Notes under the pieces: model-generated | The model's database searches: none | The model's input: the letters and a program-made list of their open reading frames with translations, nothing else | Told to the model about the DNA's origin: nothing | Part shown: piece after piece, positions 56,996-64,000 of the stretch | How the letters are laid out: each line of letters opens with the position of its first letter | How positions within the stretch are numbered: position 1 is the stretch's first letter | Made by a program: the position numbers and the translations under genes | Source: Chroococcidiopsis sp. TS-821 | GTDB lineage: Bacteria > Cyanobacteriota > Cyanobacteriia > Cyanobacteriales > Chroococcidiopsidaceae | Direction of reading: 5' to 3' | Assembly (NCBI RefSeq): GCF_002939305.1 | Contig: NZ_MVDI01000010.1 | Span: 62,001 to 126,000, forward strand | DNA length: 64,000 bases

Positions 56996-57108
56996 AAGCT
57001 CTTTCCAAATTCTGAATTTATGTGGTATCTTAGAAAAGTTGCCAAAAACCCTTAGGCACTTTGTAAAGTTTGCTCTCTGGATCAAACCTCCGCAAGCAAC
57101 TTTCAGCT

Positions 57109-57180
57109 GGGTCGCTAACTCAACGGTAGAGTACTCGGCTTTTAACCGATTAGTTCCGGGTTCGAATCCCGGGCGACCCA
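57109..57180 (+). tRNA. trnK-UUU: tRNA-Lys (anticodon UUU)
   Basis: A complete 72-base cloverleaf. The acceptor arm GGGTCGC pairs with GCGACCC, then D arm ACTC/GAGT, anticodon loop CTTTTAA (anticodon TTT), and T arm CCGGG-TTCGAAT-CCCGG. The last base is the discriminator A; CCA is not encoded. The anticodon stem has one C-U mismatch at its outer pair. Confidence 0.95.
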
Positions 57181-57401
57181 TAAAAGCTTTAGCTAACGAT
57201 ACCGTAACTATTGCCATTACTAAATTCCGCGATAGGAATGGTTAATTTAGAACATAATTAAGGCTTATATTCCTTACTCTAACTAAACCTACCCTCCACC
57301 TTCTGCTTTATAAAGTAGGGTTACTAGCAGTTAGGGAAGAATGACAAGGAATAGAGATGAGAAAGTATTCTCTGAATATAATTGCTTATAAGTTGAAAAT
57401 T

Positions 57402-57440
57402 ATCTTAAGATTAGCGTAAGAATTACGTTTGTCTTAAGAC
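57402..57440. promoter_or_regulatory. Three palindromes in the fba promoter region
   Basis: ATCTTAAGAT (57402-57411) and GTCTTAAGAC (57431-57440) are perfect 10-base palindromes sharing TCTTAAGA, 29 bases centre to centre. Between them CGTAA-GAA-TTACG (57415-57427) is a third inverted repeat. They lie 35-73 bases before the fba start and may be an operator; no regulator is identified. Confidence 0.5.
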
Positions 57441-57474
57441 GACTAGCTGACTATCAAAATTAGGAGGACTATCT

Positions 57475-58554
57475 ATGGCGCTCGTACCAATGCGGCTGCT
57501 GTTGGACCATGCGGCTGAAAACGGTTACGGCATTCCAGCTTTCAACGTGAACAACATGGAGCAGATCCAGGCAATTATGCAAGCTGCTCACGAGACAGAT
57601 AGCCCCGTGATCTTACAAGCTTCTCGTGGCGCACGTAAATATGCTGGTGAAAACTTTCTGCGTCACTTGATTCTAGCAGCAGTAGAAACCTATCCTCACC
57701 TTCCGATTGCCATGCACCAGGATCATGGTAATGAGCCAGCAACTTGCTACTCTGCCATGAGAAATGGCTTTACCAGCGTCATGATGGATGGTTCGCTGGA
57801 AGCAGATGCGAAAACTCCTGCAAGCTACGAGTATAACGTTAGTGTTACCCGTGAAGTTGTGAAAGTAGCTCACGCGATCGGTGTTAGCGTTGAAGGCGAA
57901 CTCGGCTGCTTAGGTTCTTTGGAAACTGGTATGGGTGAAGCTGAAGATGGTCATGGTTTCGAGGGTAAACTCGACCACTCCCAACTATTAACCGATCCTG
58001 ACCAAGCTGTTGATTTCGTTGAGCAAACTCAAGTGGATGCTTTGGCGGTAGCGATTGGTACTAGCCACGGCGCTTATAAGTTTACTCGCAAACCGACTGG
58101 GGAGATTTTGGCAATCAGCCGGATTGAAGAAATTCACCGTCGTCTACCAAATACTCACTTGGTTATGCATGGTTCTTCTTCGGTTCCTGAAGACTTGCTA
58201 GAACTAATTAACCAGTACGGTGGGACGATTCCTGAAACCTACGGCGTACCTGTAGAAGAAATTCAAAAAGGTATCAAGAGTGGCGTGCGTAAGGTAAATA
58301 TCGATACTGATAACCGGTTGGCGATTACCGCAGCAGTACGCGAAGCTTTGGCAAAAGATCCTAAGGAGTTTGACCCGCGTCACTTCCTCAAGCCTTCGAT
58401 TAAGTATATGCAGAAGGTGTGTGCAGATCGCTATCAACAGTTTGAGGCGGCTGGTCAAGCTAGCAAGATCAAGCAAGTTTCGCTCGATGAGTTTGCGGCG
58501 AAGTACGCTAAGGGTGAATTGAGTGCTGTAACGAAGAAGACAGTTTCTGTGTAG
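57475..58554 (+). CDS. fba: Class II fructose-1,6-bisphosphate aldolase
   Basis: A 359-residue zinc-dependent aldolase of the Calvin-cycle subtype, joining or splitting triose phosphates and also acting in sedoheptulose-1,7-bisphosphate formation. '[20 protein letters not shown]' (about 19-38), the zinc/substrate region '[12 protein letters not shown]', '[20 protein letters not shown]' near 122, 'GTSHGAYKF' and '[17 protein letters not shown]' are all present. AGGAGG (57462-57467) precedes the ATG at a good distance. Three palindromes lie upstream and a strong terminator downstream, so it is a single-gene unit. Confidence 0.97.
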   Translation: MALVPMRLLLDHAAENGYGIPAFNVNNMEQIQAIMQAAHETDSPVILQASRGARKYAGENFLRHLILAAVETYPHLPIAMHQDHGNEPATCYSAMRNGFTSVMMDGSLEADAKTPASYEYNVSVTREVVKVAHAIGVSVEGELGCLGSLETGMGEAEDGHGFEGKLDHSQLLTDPDQAVDFVEQTQVDALAVAIGTSHGAYKFTRKPTGEILAISRIEEIHRRLPNTHLVMHGSSSVPEDLLELINQYGGTIPETYGVPVEEIQKGIKSGVRKVNIDTDNRLAITAAVREALAKDPKEFDPRHFLKPSIKYMQKVCADRYQQFEAAGQASKIKQVSLDEFAAKYAKGELSAVTKKTVSV

Positions 58555-58578
58555 AAGATTGTGGGTTAATTTTTGAAG

Positions 58579-58609
58579 CGGGTGGTTGCAAGGCTACCCG
58601 TTTTTTTTT
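58579..58609 (+). terminator. Rho-independent terminator of fba
   Basis: CGGGTGG (58579-58585) pairs with CTACCCG (58594-58600, one G-U) around an 8-base loop, followed by nine T. It starts 25 bases after the fba stop. Confidence 0.85.
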
Positions 58610-58622
58610 ACTCGATTATTCA

Positions 58623-59075
58623 TTATTCAACAAAAAGTTCGGCTTTCATTCCCGCTTGAAAATGTCCTGGAATGTTGCATTCGATGAGGTATCTTCCAGG
58701 TTGGAGATGAGTGAGGAGTGTTGCTGTTGCACCGCTAGGTAGATCTTCGGCTTCGATTTCATCGATTTTTTCACCGACTTTTTTGCGTTCGAGTCGGTTG
58801 TCTTTGATGGGCATTTGGTCGAGTGGTAAATCAGTTTTGATGATTTCCATTTCGTGGGGAAGTTGACCTTGGTTGTCGGCAATAAATTCGACTGCACCAG
58901 CAGGTACAGTTGTCGGCGACAATTCAATTGCCATTTCGGTTTCAATAACTTTAACTTGAGTTACAGTTTGGGCGGCGATCGCATTTTGTGCAATACCACC
59001 AACGACAACCAGTAAAAAAATTACAGCAATTAACAATTTACTTAAGATTTTCAACTTAACACCCTTTAATCGCAC
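58623..59075 (-). CDS. Exported cupredoxin-domain protein
   Basis: A 150-residue protein with a signal peptide ('LLIAVIFLLVVVGGIAQNAI', about 13-32). A cupredoxin fold follows (about 40-150). The type-1 copper ligands are visible: His in 'LPHEMEIIKTD', then Cys, His and Met in 'CNIPGHFQAGM', spaced as in plastocyanin-like and sulfocyanin-like proteins. It is distinct from plastocyanin itself. A charged insertion ('RLERKKVGEKIDEIEAED') lies between the first ligand and the C-terminal loop. It would carry or bind copper in the periplasm or lumen; the partner is unknown. It is convergent with fba. Confidence 0.85.
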   Translation of the reverse strand: MRLKGVKLKILSKLLIAVIFLLVVVGGIAQNAIAAQTVTQVKVIETEMAIELSPTTVPAGAVEFIADNQGQLPHEMEIIKTDLPLDQMPIKDNRLERKKVGEKIDEIEAEDLPSGATATLLTHLQPGRYLIECNIPGHFQAGMKAELFVE

Positions 59076-59147
59076 AATCGACGGCTATCTAAATTCTAAA
59101 AGGAAATGCGATCGCCGTACTCTTCCCTCACTCACTCCTCACCGCTC

Positions 59148-59960
59148 TTAAAGAAACACGCTGTGCTGCAATGATGGCATTTGTCTGCGGACTTGGTCTA
59201 AACGCATCGGGTTAATCTCAGCGATCGCAACTCCTGGTGAATTACCAGCATCGGCGAGAATAACTCCCCAAGGATCGACGATCATCGCGTGTCCGTGCGA
59301 TTGGCGCAAGGCGTAATGTTGTCCAGTTTGTGCAGGGGCAATAACATAGCAAGTATTCTCAATGGCTCTAGCTTGTAGAAGCACTTGCCAATGGTCTTTC
59401 CCAGTGTATGCTGTAAATGCAGCCGGAACGAAGAGCACATCTGCGCCTTTGAGTGCCATATGGCGGTATAGTTCAGGAAATCGCACGTCGTAGCATACTG
59501 AAAGTCCGAGATTACCAAGATCTGTAGAGGCGTAAACGGGGGGTAGTTGGTTTCCCGCCATCACTGTACTTGATTCGCGGTAGGTATTGCCGTCGGGTAA
59601 GTTGACGTCAAACAGATGAACTTTGTGATAGCGCGAGAGCTCTTGACCATTGGGGTCGATCAGTAAAGCAGTGTTGTAGACTTTTGTGCTATCTACAGGT
59701 ACCGGAAATCCACCACCAAGAATCGTTACTTGGAAGCGCTGCGCCATTGTCTTGAGGAATTTTTCACTCTTTTGCGCGATCGCACTCGCTTGCGCAATCT
59801 TAGCTGCTTCCTCGCCCAAGTAAGAAAAGTTTTCTGGCAAACTTACTAACTTGGCACCTTGACGCACGGCAAGCTCGATTAATTCTTCTGCTTGAACTAA
59901 GTTTTTTTCTAGGTTAGGCAGGCTTGTCATTTGGATTGCGGCGGCAAGATAAGGCTTCAT
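59148..59960 (-). CDS. Nitrilase-superfamily carbon-nitrogen hydrolase
   Basis: A 270-residue amidohydrolase with the Glu-Lys-Cys triad: Glu in 'KLVSLPENFSYLG', Lys in 'LSRYHKVHLFDV', Cys in 'LGLSVCYDVRFPELYRHMAL'. The sequence is close in style to the Nit1/NitFhit branch and deaminated-glutathione amidase, which clears damaged glutathione. The upstream in-frame ATG at 60050 adds 30 residues with no conservation, whereas 59960 begins 'MKPYLAAAIQMTSLPNLEKN', the family's usual start. The substrate is inferred only from the branch. Confidence 0.88.
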   Translation of the reverse strand: MKPYLAAAIQMTSLPNLEKNLVQAEELIELAVRQGAKLVSLPENFSYLGEEAAKIAQASAIAQKSEKFLKTMAQRFQVTILGGGFPVPVDSTKVYNTALLIDPNGQELSRYHKVHLFDVNLPDGNTYRESSTVMAGNQLPPVYASTDLGNLGLSVCYDVRFPELYRHMALKGADVLFVPAAFTAYTGKDHWQVLLQARAIENTCYVIAPAQTGQHYALRQSHGHAMIVDPWGVILADAGNSPGVAIAEINPMRLDQVRRQMPSLQHSVFL

Positions 59961-60118
59961 GGATCGGTATATAGAAGTTGTAGAGAGTAAATAGTAGAAG
60001 TACGCAGGCGCAAGCGAGAAATACTGGTTTATATTTCTCCTTGGTTGCAATGGTATGACATCGCGCGTGAAATTTTACATTTGAATATTGATTTTAAAAA
60101 ATTTGGCGTGTTTTGGGT

Positions 60119-62266
60119 CTAAGTTTTAACAATTGCACCAAAGTCTGCTAATACACGAGCGTGGTTGCGCAATAGTCCCAGTAAGTTTAAGCGATTACGT
60201 CTAATTTCTGGGTCAGGATCCATAACTAAAACGCTGTCTGGTCCATCGAAAAAGTTACTTACTTTAGGAGCAATTTCTGCTAATGCTGTGATTAATTGTT
60301 GATAGTCGCGCGAGGCACGGGCAGCAATTGTTTTTGGTGCAAGTTGTACTAGGGCATCATAAAATGCTTGTTCAGATGATTTTTGAAAAAGTTCTTGTTT
60401 GATTAAGTGCGGATCTAATTCGCTAGTATTTAAATCTCCTTGTGCAGCTAACCTAGTTGAACGATTTACTGTATCGTAAACTTTTTCTAACTCACCATTG
60501 TTACGAATTGACTGCAGAAATAAAGCGCGATCGCGCACGTCTAATAAATCTTTTAACGCTCGGAGTTTGTACTCCGAGTCATTATCTCCTAAAACAGCGT
60601 TGACTAGATCGTAATCAACTGCTTTTTCTTCTTGAAGTTGGGTGCGCAGGCGTTGTAAGAAAAACTCTTGGAGTTGGCGTACTAATTCATCGCATCGCGC
60701 TTGAGGATGCGCAGTGACAAAATCTGTAGCTACTTGCTCTAGTAGCTGCTGTAAGTTAATTTGTAAGTTGGCACTCCATATGATATTAATTATTGCATTC
60801 GCTGCGCGTCTTAATGCAAAAGGATCGGATGAACCGGTCGGAATCATACCCAAGCCAAAAATGCTGACTAAAGTGTCGAGTCGATCGGCTAAACCAACTA
60901 CTTGACCTGTGATTGTGCTTGGTAGGCGATCGCTGGCACTACGTGGTAAGTAATGTTCAAATATGGCAGTAGCCACAGCTTCGGGTTCGCCACTTGCTAA
61001 AGCATACTTTTGCCCCATAACTCCTTGGAGTTCGGGAAATTCGTATACCATTTGCGTCACTAAGTCAGCTTTGCATAACAATGCAGCGCGTTGAATTAAT
61101 CTGCAGTCATTTTCTGATAGCACTAATTGCGCGCAAATGAGTTCGGCAATCTTACTTAATCGCGTGACTTTATCGCGAACTGAACCTAAATCTTCTTGAA
61201 AAGTCACCGTTTCAAGTTGTGGTAGATAGCTCTCTAATGGTTTTGATAAGTCGGTTTTATAGAAGAATTGACCGTCAGCTAATCGAGCGCGGATTACTCT
61301 TGCATTGCCCGCAGCAATGATATCTGACTTTGTCGGATCGCCATTAGAAATGGTAATAAAATAGGGTAACAGTTCCTCAGAATTACTAGTTTTAAATACA
61401 GGAAAATATCGCTGCTGAGTCACCATTACTGTTGTAATAACCTCTGCAGGTAAGTTTAAAAACTCATCGTCAAAACTGCCAACAACAGCATTGGGAAACT
61501 CGACTAAATTTGTTACTTCTGCTAGTAAATCGGGATAGATATGCGTACTTCCATTAACTTTTTGGGCAGCAGCTGCTGTCTGTTCTTGAATTTGAATTTG
61601 TCGCTGCTGTGGGTTGACTTCAACGAAAGCTTGTCGTAGTATATCTACATAGTTATTAGGATGGTGGATTGTTACTTTTTCTGGCGACAAAACGCGGTGT
61701 CCAAGACTAAAGCGATCGCTCTTAATTGTTTTCGATCCGTTTCCTAGCTCTACTGGTAAGACAGCAGCATCGAGTAACGCCACTAGCCAGACAATCGGTC
61801 GTGCAAACCGCAAATCACCGTCACCCCAACGCATCAAGCGCTTACCTTCTAACTTTGTAATCCACTGCGGTACTAACTCGGTTAACAATTCAGCGGTTGT
61901 TCGTCCGGGGATGCGTTGTTGTACAAAGACAAAATCGCCCTTATCTGTAGCGCGAATTTTCAGTGCTTCAATGGTAACACCTTGTTTCTTGGCAAATCCT
62001 TCTGCCGCCTTTGTTGGTTGTCCATCTTTAAACGCCGCTTGCGCGGGTGGACCTTTAATTTCTTCCTCGCGATCCGGTTGTTGCGGAGGTAATCCTTGAA
62101 TGACAACAGCTAACCGTCGAGGAGTACCGTAAACATCAATCGAACTTGCCGACAAGCTATTTTCTTGCAAACTCTGCGGAATCAGCGATCGCCATTGTTG
62201 AATCGCACTTTCCACAAAATCAGCAGGTAATTCTTCGGTACCAACTTCCAATAAAAAACTAGGCAT
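60119..62266 (-). CDS. glyS: Glycyl-tRNA synthetase beta subunit
   Basis: A 715-residue subunit of the bacterial alpha2-beta2 glycyl-tRNA synthetase. The N terminus '[20 protein letters not shown]' and '[20 protein letters not shown]' are classic. '[20 protein letters not shown]' (about 140-159), the HD-like core '[20 protein letters not shown]' (about 452-470) and the anticodon-binding C-terminal domain (DALR-like, about 570-700) follow. The alpha subunit gene glyQ is not adjacent, as is common in cyanobacteria. Length is normal. Confidence 0.96.
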   Translation of the reverse strand: MPSFLLEVGTEELPADFVESAIQQWRSLIPQSLQENSLSASSIDVYGTPRRLAVVIQGLPPQQPDREEEIKGPPAQAAFKDGQPTKAAEGFAKKQGVTIEALKIRATDKGDFVFVQQRIPGRTTAELLTELVPQWITKLEGKRLMRWGDGDLRFARPIVWLVALLDAAVLPVELGNGSKTIKSDRFSLGHRVLSPEKVTIHHPNNYVDILRQAFVEVNPQQRQIQIQEQTAAAAQKVNGSTHIYPDLLAEVTNLVEFPNAVVGSFDDEFLNLPAEVITTVMVTQQRYFPVFKTSNSEELLPYFITISNGDPTKSDIIAAGNARVIRARLADGQFFYKTDLSKPLESYLPQLETVTFQEDLGSVRDKVTRLSKIAELICAQLVLSENDCRLIQRAALLCKADLVTQMVYEFPELQGVMGQKYALASGEPEAVATAIFEHYLPRSASDRLPSTITGQVVGLADRLDTLVSIFGLGMIPTGSSDPFALRRAANAIINIIWSANLQINLQQLLEQVATDFVTAHPQARCDELVRQLQEFFLQRLRTQLQEEKAVDYDLVNAVLGDNDSEYKLRALKDLLDVRDRALFLQSIRNNGELEKVYDTVNRSTRLAAQGDLNTSELDPHLIKQELFQKSSEQAFYDALVQLAPKTIAARASRDYQQLITALAEIAPKVSNFFDGPDSVLVMDPDPEIRRNRLNLLGLLRNHARVLADFGAIVKT

Positions 62267-62538
62267 AAGAAATTAAATGATAGATATTCCAGTTTCAACA
62301 GTTTATCGCGCCACCGAATTTGATAGAACTATACAACTTGTGACTTGGTAATTGGCGTCGCCGCATGCTGCTGGTGGTGTCCTAAGCCGAACAACGGTCA
62401 TTGGAAATTGCGACTCGTTACCTTAATTCATAGTAAGATATCAAGATCTATGTCTGTTTTCTCAGCGAATGCTAGATAATAGAAAGACTTTGACAACCAT
62501 TACCCTATTCAATCACTAGCGACAAAACTCAAGCAACT

Positions 62539-64000
62539 ATGCGAACTCACTATTGCGGCGAATTGCGTTCCTCAAATATTGGAGAAACTGTCACCCTGAA
62601 TGGTTGGGTAGACCGTCGCCGCGATCATGGAGGCGTAATATTTTTAGATTTACGCGATCGCACTGGAATTGTGCAAATTGTCAGCGATCCGCAACGCACA
62701 CCAGGCTCGTACGCGCAAGCTGATGCGCTGCGAAATGAATACGTCGTTCAGATTACCGGAAGAGTAACTCAGCGTCCATCTGAATCGCTCAATCCGCGCC
62801 TACCTACAGGTGAAATTGAAATCTACGCCGATGAAATTCAACTACTTAACGCGGTACACAAGCAATTACCGTTTCAAGTCGCCACAGCAGATACCGAGAC
62901 AGTACGCGAGGACTTGCGGCTGAAATATCGCTATTTAGACATTCGCACCAGTCGCATGAGTCGCAATTTGCAATTGCGCCACCAAGTCGTCAAAGCAATT
63001 CGGCGTTACCTCGAAGATGAATGCAACTTCATTGAAGTTGAAACGCCGATTCTGACACGTTCGACCCCAGAAGGCGCCAGGGATTACCTCGTTCCCAGTC
63101 GCGTCAATCCTGGTGAATGGTTTGCATTACCGCAGTCACCGCAGTTGTTTAAACAATTGCTAATGGTGTCAGGATGCGATCGCTACTATCAAATTGCCCG
63201 TTGTTTCCGCGATGAAGACTTGCGCGCCGACAGACAACCAGAGTTTACGCAACTCGATATGGAAATGAGTTTCATGTCGCAAGCCGAAATTCTCGCACTC
63301 AACGAAGGTTTAGTTTGTCATATCTTCAAATCGGTTAAGGGTATTGAACTACCACATCCTTTCCCGCGCTTGACATGGGCAGAGGCGATGGAACGTTACG
63401 GTAGCGATAAACCAGATACGCGCTTTGGTTTGGAACTGGTGAATGTTTCTGATTTAGTTAAAGATTCAGGGTTCAAAGTTTTCTCAGGGGCGATCGCCGC
63501 TGGCGGTACAGTCAAAGTGCTGCCAATTCCTCACGGAAACGACATTATTTCCAACGTCCGCATCAAACCTGGTGGCGATTTATTCAAAGAAGCTACCGAA
63601 GCAGGTGCTAAAGGTTTAGCTTATATTCGCGTACGCGATGATGGTGAAATTGATACGATCGGCGCAATTAAAGACAATCTTACCGCTGAACAAAAGCACG
63701 AATTGTTGCAACGCACAGGTGCGCAAGCGGGACATTTATTACTGTTTGGTGCAGGCGATAGCGCAACTGTGAATAAAACGTTAGACCGACTGCGACAAGT
63801 CCTAGGACGCGAATTAGGGCTAATTGACCCTGATAAAATTAACTTGCTGTGGGTGACAGATTTTCCCATGTTTGAGTGGAATGCTGACGAAAAGCGTTTA
63901 GAAGCGCTGCATCACCCTTTTACCGCACCGCACCCAGATGACTTGCACGATCTTAAAACCGCGCGCGCGCAAGCGTATGATTTGGTCTTAAATGGTGTTG
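62539..64000 (+). CDS. aspS: Aspartyl-tRNA synthetase (3' end beyond window)
   Basis: The first 487 codons of a roughly 595-codon class II synthetase, open to the window edge. The OB-fold anticodon domain is '[20 protein letters not shown]' and '[20 protein letters not shown]'. Motif 1 is around '[15 protein letters not shown]' and motif 2 '[20 protein letters not shown]' (about 216-235). The bacterial-type GAD insertion follows (about 285-420; '[15 protein letters not shown]'), then '[20 protein letters not shown]'. Motif 3 should lie just past the end. The ATG at 62539 starts the normal N terminus. The bacterial type with the GAD domain may be non-discriminating, making Asp-tRNA-Asn when GatCAB is present; this is inference. 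Confidence 0.95.
   Translation, partial: MRTHYCGELRSSNIGETVTLNGWVDRRRDHGGVIFLDLRDRTGIVQIVSDPQRTPGSYAQADALRNEYVVQITGRVTQRPSESLNPRLPTGEIEIYADEIQLLNAVHKQLPFQVATADTETVREDLRLKYRYLDIRTSRMSRNLQLRHQVVKAIRRYLEDECNFIEVETPILTRSTPEGARDYLVPSRVNPGEWFALPQSPQLFKQLLMVSGCDRYYQIARCFRDEDLRADRQPEFTQLDMEMSFMSQAEILALNEGLVCHIFKSVKGIELPHPFPRLTWAEAMERYGSDKPDTRFGLELVNVSDLVKDSGFKVFSGAIAAGGTVKVLPIPHGNDIISNVRIKPGGDLFKEATEAGAKGLAYIRVRDDGEIDTIGAIKDNLTAEQKHELLQRTGAQAGHLLLFGAGDSATVNKTLDRLRQVLGRELGLIDPDKINLLWVTDFPMFEWNADEKRLEALHHPFTAPHPDDLHDLKTARAQAYDLVLNGV

Overview
The window is chromosomal DNA from a cyanobacterium. The evidence is psbO (photosystem II manganese-stabilising protein), chlH (Mg-chelatase H subunit), the fbp-tal-zwf-opcA carbon-metabolism cluster with the cyanobacterial G6PDH factor OpcA, the division protein ZipN/Ftn2, the bifunctional arginine enzyme ArgZ/AgrE and very frequent HIP1 octamers (GCGATCGC). 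Heptanucleotide tandem repeats between genes and the style of the proteins suggest a Chroococcidiopsis/Gloeocapsopsis-like lineage; that placement is inferred from general resemblance, not from a phylogeny.

Layout. 1-5.3 kb: a type I secretion cassette (PpiC-type foldase, HlyB-like ABC exporter with a cyclic-nucleotide-binding domain, HlyD adaptor), followed by a glycosyltransferase. 6.5-8.9 kb: an FAD oxidoreductase flanked by relics of a heavy-metal P-type ATPase, an AraC regulator and a hexapeptide acyltransferase; then SelO. 10.4-20 kb, mostly minus strand: topoisomerase subunit A, a single-domain response regulator (plus strand), a GNAT acetyltransferase with a short upstream ORF, hisS, a PilP-like lipoprotein, sigF and psbO. 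20-27 kb: pepA, a 59-codon gene sharing its terminator, a DUF1232 protein, an ExbB/ExbD pair, a holin-like membrane protein and lysC. 28-31 kb: an RTX protein with exactly seven FG-GAP repeats, a plausible cargo for a type I exporter. 31-33.5 kb: argZ behind a well-formed NtcA site.

33.9-37.9 kb: the most unusual unit, a tight three-gene operon of a ParA/MinD-like ATPase (signature lysine replaced by arginine), glutaminase, and a membrane dCache-HAMP-PAS-PAS sensor with no output domain. The dCache domain carries most of the known amino-acid-binding motif. It is followed by a strong terminator and two more gene relics (methyltransferase, Uma2 nuclease). 38.8-45 kb: chlH, an LpxB-like glycosyltransferase and a small membrane protein. 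45.9-51.4 kb: fbp, tal, zwf, opcA. 51-57 kb: an AEC transporter, zipN, pdhA and an aldose epimerase. 57-64 kb: tRNA-Lys(UUU), fba behind three palindromes, a cupredoxin, a nitrilase-family amidohydrolase, glyS and a 3'-truncated aspS.

The genes are mainly core photosynthesis, central carbon, amino-acid and translation functions. Accessory content sits in the secretion cassette, the RTX protein, the glutaminase operon and the relic clusters. No insertion sequence, prophage or CRISPR array was recognised.
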